Below, piece after piece: positions 1 to 8,445 of a DNA stretch of 64,000 nucleotides (the stretch's first letter is position 1; each line of letters begins with the position of its first letter). The DNA is from JANMES01 sp038229715 (GTDB taxonomy: Bacteria; Planctomycetota; Phycisphaerae; Tepidisphaerales; Tepidisphaeraceae), in contig JBBROD010000018.1 in assembly GCA_038229715.1 (NCBI GenBank), forward strand, positions 1-64,000, written 5' to 3'. The translations under genes and the position numbers were made by a program. The notes below the pieces were generated by a model that did no database searches, was not told the origin of the DNA, and saw only the letters and a program-made list of their open reading frames with translations.

Positions 1-1
1 C

Positions 2-139
2 ACCGACGCAATCAAGCATCGACTCAAACTGAGGTTCCCAGGACCCAACGGTAGACGCATCCATGCGATAAACTCCATCTCGACCCAACTCCGGGCCGTG
101 AGAGAGTTATCGGCAAAATGTATCAATGCGCTACTGTAG
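2..139 (+). CDS. Possible 3' end of an unidentified gene
   Basis: The frame is open from the window edge to a TAG at 137-139, giving about 45 codons with a plausible basic C-terminal tail. I recognise no family. It would converge on and slightly overlap the end of the SMI1/KNR4 gene. An open frame this short at an edge may be chance, so this is a weak call. Confidence 0.22.
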   Translation, partial: TDAIKHRLKLRFPGPNGRRIHAINSISTQLRAVRELSAKCINALL

Positions 140-599
140 TATTAGGCTTCGCCGGCCGAGATTTGCGGCTCGCCTTCGCATTCGCCTTTTTGTTTGCGAT
201 CGCAGCTTGCTCGACGAACGCCTGGAACGAATCTGCAACGGTCATCGCCGCAGCCCCGTCCGGCACATTCTCCAGAGAATGAAGGGTCACTCGCGTCTTG
301 CCGTCAATTTGTTCAAAACAGTAACCGTCCCCACCGCCCGACGTCGCAAAGATCAGAAGGCCTGCGGCGAGGAAATCGTAATCCTCTGACTGCGCAATTG
401 CTTCTTCCGCGGAGTACACCGTATCCACGGTCGCCCATTCCGGTGACGCTCCGTTGGACTGCCGAAGAAAATGCAGATAGTCCTCGGGCAGCGTTAACCG
501 CGCCGGACACTTCATTAACAGATCGTTGACGGCTTGTTCGCTGGCGCCATCGTTTAGATTCCAGTTTTTCGTCAGGCGCTTGAGGACTGATGACATCAT
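123..599 (-). CDS. SMI1/KNR4 (SUKH) family protein
   Basis: 158 aa. The segment LPEDYLHFLRQSNGA (about residues 38-52) is the hallmark N-terminal signature of the SUKH superfamily, and a downstream FATSGGGDGYCFE stretch fits the family core. The C-terminus is a Lys/Ala/Ser-rich tail. SUKH proteins are often immunity proteins that bind toxins or nucleases, but some are housekeeping scaffolds. The ATG at 599 lies one base after the TAG of the upstream deoxyribosyltransferase-like gene (601-603), so the two are probably translationally coupled; a second ATG follows directly at 596. The frame continues upstream inside the neighbouring gene, but that stretch is that gene's sequence out of frame and is unlikely to be translated. 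The family call is firm; the immunity role is inference. Confidence 0.72.
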   Translation of the reverse strand: MMSSVLKRLTKNWNLNDGASEQAVNDLLMKCPARLTLPEDYLHFLRQSNGASPEWATVDTVYSAEEAIAQSEDYDFLAAGLLIFATSGGGDGYCFEQIDGKTRVTLHSLENVPDGAAAMTVADSFQAFVEQAAIANKKANAKASRKSRPAKPNTTVAH

Positions 600-600
600 T

Positions 601-1482
601 CTATTGCTCCATTTTTGGCGGGGATTGGAACACCTGCTCCACCTTCTGCCCTTCGGCCCCCTTGTGGGGCGAGAGTTTCCACAGCAGCCAATCATCATTG
701 GCGATGAAATCATTGGCTTCGCGGCTCCACTTCTTCGGGAGCCTTTCGTTCAACTTCTCCAAGAACGGCAGCAGCGGCTTGACGGGCTTGTGCTCGGCTT
801 CGTGGTCGTCCAGCGGAATGTGTGGCCAGCTGAAACGGTCGCGGTAATCCGCGAAACCAAAGCCGTCGAAGAAATGCTCCCCGCCGATCAGCGGCATGTA
901 CCACAGGCTCGGCGCGGCGGTGGGATTGGGCTTGATCGGAACAGCCGTCTCTAATTCCGTCAGCAGCTTTAGGCCGGTGTCGTCTTTGGTTTTTTCAAGA
1001 TGCTCGCGCAGCGCCTCCAGCGGTTTGAAGCCGACGTAAGGGCTGACGAACAGCACCGGCTTGAACTGTTGACGCGCCAGGATGATCTCGTGCGGCGTGC
1101 CGACGCTGTAGATGTTCGTGGGGCAATACGAGACGACGAAATCGCTGGTGTCGACCATGCGCAAGTCCATATGCAGCGCCGGCCAGAATTGGGCGGCACA
1201 CTTATCGCGGGTTTCCGCGCCCGCCCGGCTTTCTTCAAACGTCCACTTGTGACGTACACCGGCGATGGTGTCGTCTTCCTTGCCGTACTCCTGCAGGCCG
1301 TGCAGTTCGGGCTTGAACCAGGGATCAAAGACGGTAACGCCGAACTCGCGGAGAAAATCGCCGACGCGGTTGCGCCACCCCAGCTTCTGTTCCGCCGCCC
1401 GGCTGGCGACAAAATCCATCGGGCCGGAGAGATAAACGCGGGCGTCACGCAGCAGGTTGGGGTTGGGAAGTCGGTTAGCCAT
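601..1482 (-). CDS. Nucleoside 2-deoxyribosyltransferase-like protein
   Basis: 293 aa from the ATG at 1482; the frame extends further upstream without a convincing signal. Early residues ARVYLSGPMDF match the first strand and loop of the nucleoside 2-deoxyribosyltransferase fold. Later come VTVFDPWFKP, a DLRMVDTSDFVV segment and SVGTPHEIILA, where the GTxxE pattern fits the catalytic Glu region, followed by KPVLFVSP. The family cleaves N-glycosidic bonds of deoxynucleosides, and related proteins appear as nucleotide-handling components of biological conflict systems. The C-terminal third carries an added region with no recognised domain. The gene is directly upstream of and coupled to a SUKH gene. 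The fold assignment is good; the substrate is unknown. Confidence 0.6.
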   Translation of the reverse strand: MANRLPNPNLLRDARVYLSGPMDFVASRAAEQKLGWRNRVGDFLREFGVTVFDPWFKPELHGLQEYGKEDDTIAGVRHKWTFEESRAGAETRDKCAAQFWPALHMDLRMVDTSDFVVSYCPTNIYSVGTPHEIILARQQFKPVLFVSPYVGFKPLEALREHLEKTKDDTGLKLLTELETAVPIKPNPTAAPSLWYMPLIGGEHFFDGFGFADYRDRFSWPHIPLDDHEAEHKPVKPLLPFLEKLNERLPKKWSREANDFIANDDWLLWKLSPHKGAEGQKVEQVFQSPPKMEQ

Positions 1483-1651
1483 ATCGGCCAGTTTACCTTT
1501 TTGGAAAGCGAATGGCATCGACGAATCCGGCCGTATCACTAAATCGCGCGAAACGTGTTGAAAGGGCCGATGAAAACCCGCGACAAAGAACAACGCATTG
1601 TGTTTCAATAGCCTGCTAGTCGGTATGATATTGGAGTTGAGGTAACCGCTC

Positions 1652-4270
1652 TTGTTTCGGCGCGGGTTATCTCAGTCGGTCCCTCTCGGAAACTCAACGA
1701 AAGAATTGAACGTGACCACACCACCAACCATCGTCCGCCAGCAGAAATATCGATCGAGGATTTGCGCGCTTGCCGCTTTAATGATTTGGAGTGCGACCGC
1801 TTGCGTGGCCGTTCACGCTGCGGCTCCGATTCCGCTGGAATTGCCGCGTCCTGACGGCAAGCCGGGCGATGTGACCAAGCCGATCAAGGTCTACATCCTG
1901 GCCGGGCAGTCGAACATGGTGGGCATGGGCGACATCAGTGGCGCGAAGCCGGAGTTTGCGAAGATTTACTACTCGCCGGACCCGGCGATCATCCCCGGCA
2001 CCACGCCGATCGGCTCTAACGAACGCGGCAAGCCTCTGGATGTGGTGGCGGCCGAAAAATTGAGCATCTACGACGCCAAAGCCGCCGGCGCGGCCGTTGC
2101 CATGGGCGCGGCGTCGGAAAATCTACCGCCGCTGGAGGACGGAAAAACGCTCCTCGTCACCGCTCAGATCGAAGCGCCGGCCTCGGGGAATTTCTTCGTT
2201 CGCGCCGGTTCCGGCGACAGCGCCTACAACGTCATCACGCTGGACGGCAAGGAAGTCTCCCGCAAAGACGCCGGCGGAAAGCCGGTGCTGGCCAAAGTCA
2301 CGCTCGAGCAGGGCAAGCGCTACCCGGTCGAAATCCGCTACGCCAAGAGCGGCTCGGCTGCGTTCTGGCTTGAGCGGGTGGATATGCAGGCCCACGGCGA
2401 TCTCGTCACCGTCACCAAGAAGGACAAAAAATTCCCCTACCTGATCGACGACGCCGGCAATTGGACCGTGCGTAACGACGTCTACTTCCAGGAAGCACGG
2501 CTGGTCGAAGGCGGCAAGGGCGCACCGATGAGCGCCGAATCGAATAAAAAATGCCTGCCCAAGTGCAACTCGATCGGCCCGGAGGTGGGCTTCGGCTTTG
2601 TCATGGGCACGTTTCATGACGAGCAGGTGCTGATCATCAAAACCTCGCAGGGCAATCGCTCGCTGAAGTTTGATTTCCGTCCGCCGACCAGCGGGCAGGG
2701 AGCAGACACCAGCCAGTACGAGGGATTTGAGTACCGCGCGATGATCAAAGGCGTTCGCGAAACGCTCGACAAGATCGACAAAATCGTCCCCGGCTATCAG
2801 GGGCAAGGTTTTGAAATCGCCGGCTTCGGTTGGTTTCAAGGCCACAAAGATTCCGGCGCGACCAAGGACGAATACGAAAAGAATCTGGTGAACCTCATCA
2901 ACGACGTGCGTAAGGAATTCAAAGCGCCGAACATGAAGGCTGTCATAGCGACGGTTGGATTTCATGGTTACCGGATTTCGACCATGCCGTGGTACGGAAT
3001 CTGGCAGGCGCAGATGGCCGTCGGCGATCCCAAGCAGCACCCGGAGTTTGCGGGCAACGTGGCTTCGGTGGATACGCGCGATTTCTGGCGCGAGGTGGAT
3101 GAATCGCCGCGCGGCCAGGACTACCACTACAATCGGAACGCCGAGACGTACCTGCTCATCGGCGAGGCGATGGGCCGGGCGATGGTGCGCTTGGAAGGCG
3201 GGCAAGCCGAGGAAATTCCCAAGTCCGACCGGGAGGCGAAGGTGACCGCCGCCATGGCCGCCGCAACCGCCACACCCGAGCCGACCGACGCACAGAAGGC
3301 CGCCCACCGTGCGGCGATCAAACCTTTCATCCTCGAAACTTCGCTCCCCTCATTCACCGCCGACGCCAAGACGCTGGCCGCGCTGAAAGCCGCGATGGCC
3401 GGACAGAAGCCGGCCAAGAAAACCCCGTTCCTCAACGACACCCTCGACGACCTCGTACAGATCTATCAGGCTGCCGGCGTGCATGATTACGACTGGCAAC
3501 CGTTCGGCGGCGACATCAAGAACTCCAATTGGAGTTACCTCGCGTTCGACCTCCCCGGCAAGCCGAGCAAGATCAATGTCAGCGGCGCCGCTTCCGCCGC
3601 CGATGATGAAGGCGACGCCGCTGATGACGACAACAAGCCCGAGACCAACGCAACCGACAAGAAGGACGTTTCCAAGTCGGCCGGCAAACCCAAGCCGGCC
3701 ACCAAGCCCGCCGAAGTTCCCAAAGAAGCCGTCCCAGTGAAATGGGTTTTGCCGGCTGGCATGGATAACTGGTTCGCGACCGATTTTGACCCCGCTAAAG
3801 CCGGCTGGAAGAGCGGCTTCGCGCCCTTCGGCGAAAGCGCCGAAAAGCTAGCCGTGCCCGATTGGGCGTCTCGGCGAGTCGCTAATCGAACCCCCAAAAC
3901 CTTGATTGACAACGACGCCCTGCTGATGCGACAAACCGTCGATCTCCCGCCGCTCAAGGAAGGCTACCGCTACCGCATCCGCGTCACCGGCAGCCTGCAC
4001 AACAACATGGGCGAGGGCTACGCGATCTACGTCAACGGCCAACTGCTGGCCGACAACCACGAAGGCGTCCTCGGCTGGCGTCGCCAAGGCCGATCGCCGC
4101 GCGGCGTGTGCATCTACCCCGATGTGCGCGACCTGTTCAAGGACGGCAAAGTCACTCTGGCGATCAGCCACTTCCCAATGGACAACTGGTCCCCCGGCCG
4201 CTACGTCCCACCCGGCGCTGCCGTGAGCGTCGCGATCGAACAACAAAAGCTCCCGCCGGTGCAAGAGTAA
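1652..4270 (+). CDS. Secreted SGNH/sialate O-acetylesterase-type carbohydrate esterase
   Basis: 872 aa from a TTG at 1652 with GAGG nine bases upstream. A GTG at 1712 is the main alternative and gives a more normal-length signal peptide (hydrophobic run ending VAVHA). The mature protein opens with KVYILAGQSNMVGMG, block I with the nucleophile Ser of the SGNH/DUF303 acetylesterase family. GWFQGHKDSG is the family's substrate-side block, and DYHYN supplies the catalytic Asp/His region. A beta-rich domain of about 120 residues, resembling PA14-type carbohydrate-binding modules, interrupts the catalytic domain. After a Pro/Lys/Ala-rich linker, the C-terminal region (IYVNGQLLADNHEG) resembles a galactose-binding fold. 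It probably deacetylates polysaccharides outside the cytoplasm. It ends at a strong terminator and is probably monocistronic. Confidence 0.78.
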   Translation: MFRRGLSQSVPLGNSTKELNVTTPPTIVRQQKYRSRICALAALMIWSATACVAVHAAAPIPLELPRPDGKPGDVTKPIKVYILAGQSNMVGMGDISGAKPEFAKIYYSPDPAIIPGTTPIGSNERGKPLDVVAAEKLSIYDAKAAGAAVAMGAASENLPPLEDGKTLLVTAQIEAPASGNFFVRAGSGDSAYNVITLDGKEVSRKDAGGKPVLAKVTLEQGKRYPVEIRYAKSGSAAFWLERVDMQAHGDLVTVTKKDKKFPYLIDDAGNWTVRNDVYFQEARLVEGGKGAPMSAESNKKCLPKCNSIGPEVGFGFVMGTFHDEQVLIIKTSQGNRSLKFDFRPPTSGQGADTSQYEGFEYRAMIKGVRETLDKIDKIVPGYQGQGFEIAGFGWFQGHKDSGATKDEYEKNLVNLINDVRKEFKAPNMKAVIATVGFHGYRISTMPWYGIWQAQMAVGDPKQHPEFAGNVASVDTRDFWREVDESPRGQDYHYNRNAETYLLIGEAMGRAMVRLEGGQAEEIPKSDREAKVTAAMAAATATPEPTDAQKAAHRAAIKPFILETSLPSFTADAKTLAALKAAMAGQKPAKKTPFLNDTLDDLVQIYQAAGVHDYDWQPFGGDIKNSNWSYLAFDLPGKPSKINVSGAASAADDEGDAADDDNKPETNATDKKDVSKSAGKPKPATKPAEVPKEAVPVKWVLPAGMDNWFATDFDPAKAGWKSGFAPFGESAEKLAVPDWASRRVANRTPKTLIDNDALLMRQTVDLPPLKEGYRYRIRVTGSLHNNMGEGYAIYVNGQLLADNHEGVLGWRRQGRSPRGVCIYPDVRDLFKDGKVTLAISHFPMDNWSPGRYVPPGAAVSVAIEQQKLPPVQE

Positions 4271-4295
4271 AAGCAACCCGAAAGAGCGATATCGC

Positions 4296-4332
4296 CGACG
4301 GCCGAGCAACTGCTCGGCCGTCGTCGTTTTTT
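4296..4332 (+). terminator. Rho-independent terminator of the SGNH esterase gene
   Basis: A perfect 13-bp stem (CGACGGCCGAGCA at 4296-4308 with its complement at 4311-4323) has a two-base loop and is followed by TCG and six T residues. It lies 26 bases after the esterase stop. Confidence 0.85.
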
Positions 4333-4800
4333 GCCGATCGCCATCATATCGCTTCTTCGCAAGCCCATTCGCCAGGCCGCTTGCGAAGCAGCAAATCGCG
4401 AAAACTTCCCGCCGCATTCTTCAATTCCCGACACTGCCTCGCCCCTGAAGCGCCAGCCGCGCAACACCCACCGTATTTGTGACCAGACCGTACGAGATTT
4501 CCCCCGCGTGGTTGGGGACGTCTTTTGACAAATCGGCTGGCATTCAACAGGCGCACTTCGCCTGTGGGTTTTGCTCCGTGTGGCTACCTTTGCGTACCTT
4601 TGGGTACCCACGCGCCGCGTCGCATAAATTACATAAGCTGTTGTTATATATGATCTTGTGGTTGATATCCGGAGAAAATAGCGGTCTGGCGTGTTTTTTA
4701 GTGCATCAGGGCAACCACTCGCTGCCAGGCATCGGCCCCGGGGAATGTTTGGGGAAACGCAAGATTGGGTTAATCGTGTGGTAAGATTAGGTTAACTCCC
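4333..4800. other. Non-coding stretch with direct repeat before the next gene
   Basis: No convincing gene lies here: a 101-codon frame has neither a good start nor a recognisable product. Near the end, AAGATTGGGTTAA (4761-4773) recurs as AAGATTAGGTTAA (4783-4795) with a 22-bp period, ending five bases before the GTG start at 4801. A TTATATATGAT stretch around 4642 could be part of a promoter, but no good -35 element is visible. No known riboswitch class was recognised. Confidence 0.4.
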
Positions 4801-5856
4801 GTGCGATACCTCTTAGTCATCCTCATTCTGCTCGCTCTTGCGTCGACCCGTGCGGCGGCGCTGGAGACCGACCAATTCACCGTGCCGGCTGCGCCGTTGG
4901 TGGATCTGGGGGCAGTGGTGGATGACAAAGTGTCCGGCGAGCTGGAGCGGATCGTCAACCACGCCAACGCCGAGCGGGCCGAGGAGTTGCGGCTGGCGGG
5001 GACGAGCCGCTGGGCCTGGCTGGCGGGGAAGCATCGGGCGGCGGCGGACGAGGCGGTCTCTAACGACGGGGTGGCGCTGGCATTTTACCGCGCGATCGCC
5101 GGCGGATCGGTGCCCAGCTGCAGGATCGAAGACTGGGTTACGTCCAGCGGCAAGTTGCGGTCCGCCCTGCTTCAGCCGATGCCCGTGAGCGACTCGGTCT
5201 ACGGGGCCAATCCGTTCCAAAGGCCGTTCCTGCTGGTCGAGCTCTCGCCGACGATTCGGCTGCACGATCAGTACCTGGGCGTGGATAAGCTCGGGCACTT
5301 TTTCCAGCAGGGCCAAGAGTATTACGAGCGGTTCGTCGACGCCCGCCGAGCGGGGAAAACCGATGCCCAGGCGACGCAGGTCGCCATCGCCGGCGGCGTG
5401 AGGCAGGAACACGGGTTTTACGGAGAAGCGATCATCGGCGTCTACAGCAACGCCGACCTGGCCGCCAACTACGCGGGACTTCTCTTCTACCGCAACCTGT
5501 TCGAGCCGATCACCATCGACGGGATGACGCTTGAGCCGATGATTACCCGTGATGGAGACACGTTAGTGCTGGCCGAGCGCGTGAAGATGAACGTGATGCA
5601 GCCGTTCATCACCGATCACTGGAATGAGGCGATGAACCCGTGTCACTACTCGGGCTATTGGACCGCGTTCGTCAAAGAGCGGATCGCCGCGAAAGTCGAC
5701 GCGTGGATGGCGTTCAACCACAGCAGCCCATCGCAGGAAGCAGCCCGGCTGAGCCGGATGACGAAGTTCGACGGCATCGATTACGGGCACAGTGGGTGGC
5801 GCGATGTGATCACCCTCACCAATGCGGCGGCGATGGAGGCGGTGGCATCGAGGTAG
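4801..5856 (+). CDS. Hypothetical secreted protein with a DKLGHFFQQGQEYY motif
   Basis: 351 aa with a GTG start. It begins with a Sec-type signal peptide (hydrophobic core LLVILILLALAS, then TRAAA). Two segments look conserved in character: DKLGHFFQQGQEYYERF at about residues 161-177 and YSNADLAANYAGLLFYRNL at about 218-236. The first resembles the DK-x-GHF motif of some small periplasmic or lipoprotein families, but I cannot assign one. A further NPCHYSGYW motif sits near residue 279 and His residues recur, so metal binding is possible. The next gene encodes MltA, so an envelope role is reasonable by context only. It is preceded by a 13-bp direct repeat and followed by a small inverted repeat. 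Confidence 0.6.
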   Translation: MRYLLVILILLALASTRAAALETDQFTVPAAPLVDLGAVVDDKVSGELERIVNHANAERAEELRLAGTSRWAWLAGKHRAAADEAVSNDGVALAFYRAIAGGSVPSCRIEDWVTSSGKLRSALLQPMPVSDSVYGANPFQRPFLLVELSPTIRLHDQYLGVDKLGHFFQQGQEYYERFVDARRAGKTDAQATQVAIAGGVRQEHGFYGEAIIGVYSNADLAANYAGLLFYRNLFEPITIDGMTLEPMITRDGDTLVLAERVKMNVMQPFITDHWNEAMNPCHYSGYWTAFVKERIAAKVDAWMAFNHSSPSQEAARLSRMTKFDGIDYGHSGWRDVITLTNAAAMEAVASR

Positions 5857-5870
5857 CAAATAGTCATTTG

Positions 5871-5908
5871 GTCATTCGTAAAAACCTGAAGGACGCATGA
5901 CGAATGAC
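5871..5908. repeat. Small inverted repeat after the 4801 gene
   Basis: GTCATTCGT (5871-5879) pairs with ACGAATGAC (5900-5908) across 20 bases. The words resemble the GTCATTC/GAATGAC modules of the larger elements near 21.6, 49.0 and 55.9 kb, so this may be a degenerate member of that family. Confidence 0.5.
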
Positions 5909-5952
5909 TCCTTCTGCCGTATGATGCGTTCACCATTTTCATGGAGGAAAAG

Positions 5953-7173
5953 GTGAAAACTGCTGCCTGTTTGTTGATCGTGTGTGTGCTGGCCGGCTGT
6001 CACGGCCCCGAGCCGATCGAATACCCGCCGATGAATTACACCGCCGAGTTGCCTCCGGGCACCAAGGCGCTTCGGAAGATCTCGCCGAGCGAGTATCCGG
6101 ATTTTTCCGACGCTTTCCTTCGCCCGAATTTGGCTGATGTGATCGCGGCGATTAATCAGAGCCTGAAATACCTGGAAGCGCCTAGCAGCCATATTTTCTT
6201 TCCGTATCTGGATATCGACCACCCCCGGGCCGTCGCGACGTTGCAGCAGTTGCGGACGCTGCTGATGGAGCGGAGATATCGCAGCCGCGAGGCGTGGAAC
6301 GAGGTGATCGCCGAACGGTTTGAAGTGTACAAGAGCGTCGGCTCCCCGCGAGTGGACGGGCCCGGCTACAGCGGGCAGGTGTTGTTCACCGGGTACTTCA
6401 CACCGATCTACCCGGCCAGCCTGACGAAAACCGCCGACTTTCAATGGCCGCTCTACAAGCGGCCGCCGGAGTTCTTTAACGAAGGAAGGACCGCCCCGAT
6501 CAAACATCCGGACGGTTCGACCAATCCGTACCCGCACACGCGAAAAGACATTGAGCAAAAGCATCTCCTTGATGGGCAGGAACTCGTCTGGTTGAACAAC
6601 CGCTGGGACGCTTACGTCGTCAGCGTGCAAGGCAGTGCCCGGCTGAAACTGACCGACGGCAGCACGTACGAGATCGGCTACGCGGGCAACAACGGCATGG
6701 ATTATGTGAGCCCCGGCAAGCAGATGATCGCCGACGGGATCATCCCGAAAGAGCAACTGAGCCTCAAAGGATTGCGATCGTACTTCCAGCAGCACCCGGA
6801 CATGATGGACAAGTACCTGTGGGTGAACCCGCGGTTCGTGTTTTTCACCGAGCGCCCCGGCGGGCCGTTCGGCAGCCTGAACGTGCCGGTGACGACGTTT
6901 GCCAGCATTGCGACGGACAAAGACGTCTACCCGCGAGCGATGCCCGCGTTCGTGAGCACTCAAATCCCCAGCAGCTACGTCGGCGGGACGATGCCTTACA
7001 AAGCATGGATGCTTGACCAAGACGCCGGCGGAGCCATCCGCGCCGCCGGGCGATGCGATTTGTACATGGGCATCGGCCCCGCCGCCGAGGGAATCGCTGG
7101 CCAACAGTTGTATCCCGACGAGTTGTACTACTTGGCGGTCAAGCCGGTTGGCATGCCAACGACAACGCCGTAG
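5953..7173 (+). CDS. mltA: Membrane-bound lytic murein transglycosylase A (MltA)
   Basis: 406 aa from a GTG at 5953, chosen because GGAGG (5943-5947) sits at ideal spacing and the result is a compact lipoprotein signal peptide (KTAACLLIVCVLAGC, lipobox LAGC). An ATG at 5941 would place that ribosome-binding site inside the gene. The central region includes LFTGYFTPIYPAS and VQGSARLKLTDGS, typical of the MltA barrel domain. The C-terminal region (MLDQDAGGAIRAAGRCDLYMG) is the 3D domain with the catalytic Asp motif. MltA cleaves peptidoglycan glycan strands with formation of 1,6-anhydro-MurNAc. The product should be an outer-membrane-anchored periplasmic lipoprotein. Confidence 0.9.
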   Translation: MKTAACLLIVCVLAGCHGPEPIEYPPMNYTAELPPGTKALRKISPSEYPDFSDAFLRPNLADVIAAINQSLKYLEAPSSHIFFPYLDIDHPRAVATLQQLRTLLMERRYRSREAWNEVIAERFEVYKSVGSPRVDGPGYSGQVLFTGYFTPIYPASLTKTADFQWPLYKRPPEFFNEGRTAPIKHPDGSTNPYPHTRKDIEQKHLLDGQELVWLNNRWDAYVVSVQGSARLKLTDGSTYEIGYAGNNGMDYVSPGKQMIADGIIPKEQLSLKGLRSYFQQHPDMMDKYLWVNPRFVFFTERPGGPFGSLNVPVTTFASIATDKDVYPRAMPAFVSTQIPSSYVGGTMPYKAWMLDQDAGGAIRAAGRCDLYMGIGPAAEGIAGQQLYPDELYYLAVKPVGMPTTTP

Positions 7174-7214
7174 TCAGCAACGCCAGCCAAAGCGCGGCCG
7201 AGTCTCGGGAACCC

Positions 7215-7299
7215 GTGACGCGGGCCATCGAAGATGGCCGTTTTTGTCGGGCGTCGTTCGTCGGGTCGAAAAAAGGCCATCTTCGATGGCCCGCGTCAC
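7215..7299. repeat. Paired inverted repeat, GTGACGCGGGCCAT family, copy 1
   Basis: 25-bp arms (7215-7239 and 7275-7299) are exact complements around a 35-base loop. The same family recurs at 43450-43532. On RNA it would form a long hairpin between mltA and the ABC ATPase gene. Confidence 0.85.
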
Positions 7300-7394
7300 G
7301 AAGATCGCTTCGGGGAATCCGCCGGCGGGCTCTTTGCTCGTCGACTACTCGCCGATTGGCACATGCAAGTCACTTGCAGTAACATGATTCCACG

Positions 7395-8186
7395 ATGCGC
7401 CCTCTCGTCGACATCCGCGATCTCGATTTTGCCTACAGCGACGCGCCTGTGCTGAAGAAAATCGCCCTCACCGTCGACGGCGGTAGCACGATGGGTGTGA
7501 TCGGGCCTAACGGCGGCGGGAAAACCACGCTGGTGAAACTGCTGACCGGCCGGCTGCAACCCACGCGGGGGGAGATTTTGATCGACGGACTGCGGCCGCT
7601 GGACGCCGTCCGGCGAGGGGATCGCATCGGCTACCTGCCGCAAAGCCCGCGCGTGGAAGTCAGCTTCCCGCTCAGCGTCCGTCAGGCGATCACGCTGGGG
7701 CTGGCCGGCAAGACCGGGATGCTCCGGCGGTACGCGAAGGACGACCTGATCTACGTCGATTCACTCATCGAGCGGATCGGCATCGCCGCGATGGCCGACG
7801 AGCCGATCGGCAACCTCTCCGGCGGGCAACTGCAGCGGGCGCTGATCGCCCGCGCGCTGGCGGCTAAACCCAAGCTGCTGATCCTCGACGAGCCGACCAC
7901 CGGCATTGACGTCCGCGGTCAGCAGGCGTTCATCGAATTCATCAACGCCCTCAAGCAGGAGCTCGGCCTGACGGTGATCTTCGTCAGCCACGATCTGCGG
8001 GCCGTCACCAGTATGTCCGATCGTATCGCGTGCCTGAACGTCACGCTGCATTATCACGACGTGCCGCAGCACCTGCCGGCGGATTTGGTGTATCGCATGT
8101 TCGCCTGCGACCTGGAGGCGGCGGGCATCAAGTCCACCGCCGGGCCGCTGACGGGGCCGTTCGTTCCTTTGATGGCGAAGAATTGA
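7395..8186 (+). CDS. znuC: Metal (Zn/Mn-type) ABC transporter ATP-binding protein
   Basis: 263 aa. Walker A is GPNGGGKTT (about residues 37-45), the signature is LSGGQLQRALIARAL, Walker B is KLLILDEPTTGID, and the switch His lies in FVSHDL. Length and sequence fit the ZnuC/MntB/TroB group that energises high-affinity Zn2+ or Mn2+ uptake. The partner permease follows on the same strand 259 bases later, separated by nested repeats. No periplasmic binding-protein gene is present in the window. Substrate cannot be decided between zinc and manganese, so the symbol is provisional. Confidence 0.82.
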   Translation: MRPLVDIRDLDFAYSDAPVLKKIALTVDGGSTMGVIGPNGGGKTTLVKLLTGRLQPTRGEILIDGLRPLDAVRRGDRIGYLPQSPRVEVSFPLSVRQAITLGLAGKTGMLRRYAKDDLIYVDSLIERIGIAAMADEPIGNLSGGQLQRALIARALAAKPKLLILDEPTTGIDVRGQQAFIEFINALKQELGLTVIFVSHDLRAVTSMSDRIACLNVTLHYHDVPQHLPADLVYRMFACDLEAAGIKSTAGPLTGPFVPLMAKN

Positions 8187-8194
8187 GTGTGCGA

Positions 8195-8428
8195 CAGAGA
8201 ACACAGATAGCACGGAGAGGAAGAGACAAACGATCGCTCTATTTCGTCATCCTGAGGTACTCCGAAGGATCTCGAATTATCAAAGGCGATCGACGGCCGA
8301 GATCCTTCGGAGTACCTCAGGATGACGCATAGCGTAAATCGCGACCCGCGAACTTCTTACGTACCTCTCAGGATGAAAACCTCCAATTACATTTATTCTC
8401 CTCTTACTCTCCGTGTCCTCTGTGTTCC
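8195..8428. repeat. Outer CACAGAG-type inverted repeat enclosing another element
   Basis: CAGAGAACACAGATAGCACGG (about 8195-8215) pairs imperfectly with the CCGTGTCCTCTGTGTTC stretch at 8408-8427. A separate perfect palindromic element (8246-8326) sits inside. The same nesting, with a different family outside, occurs near 28.1 kb. Confidence 0.55.
8246..8326. repeat. Paired inverted repeat, GTCATCCTGAGGTAC family, copy 1
   Basis: 29-bp arms at 8246-8274 and 8298-8326 are near-perfect complements (motif GTCATCCTGAGGTACTCC). Related copies lie at 25826-25910 and 34755-34839. The element lies between the ATPase and permease genes of one transporter. Confidence 0.85.
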
Positions 8429-8445
8429 GCTTTAAAACATAATCC

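Noticed and set aside
2123..3307. Long open frame antisense to the SGNH esterase gene
   Set aside because: Its product is rich in His, Arg, Val and Ala with no domain, and the sense strand has a clear signal peptide, catalytic motifs and terminator. High-GC coding DNA often opens such frames.
4479..4784. 101-codon frame in the gap before the 4801 gene
   Set aside because: No ribosome-binding site, no domain, mixed composition; probably chance.
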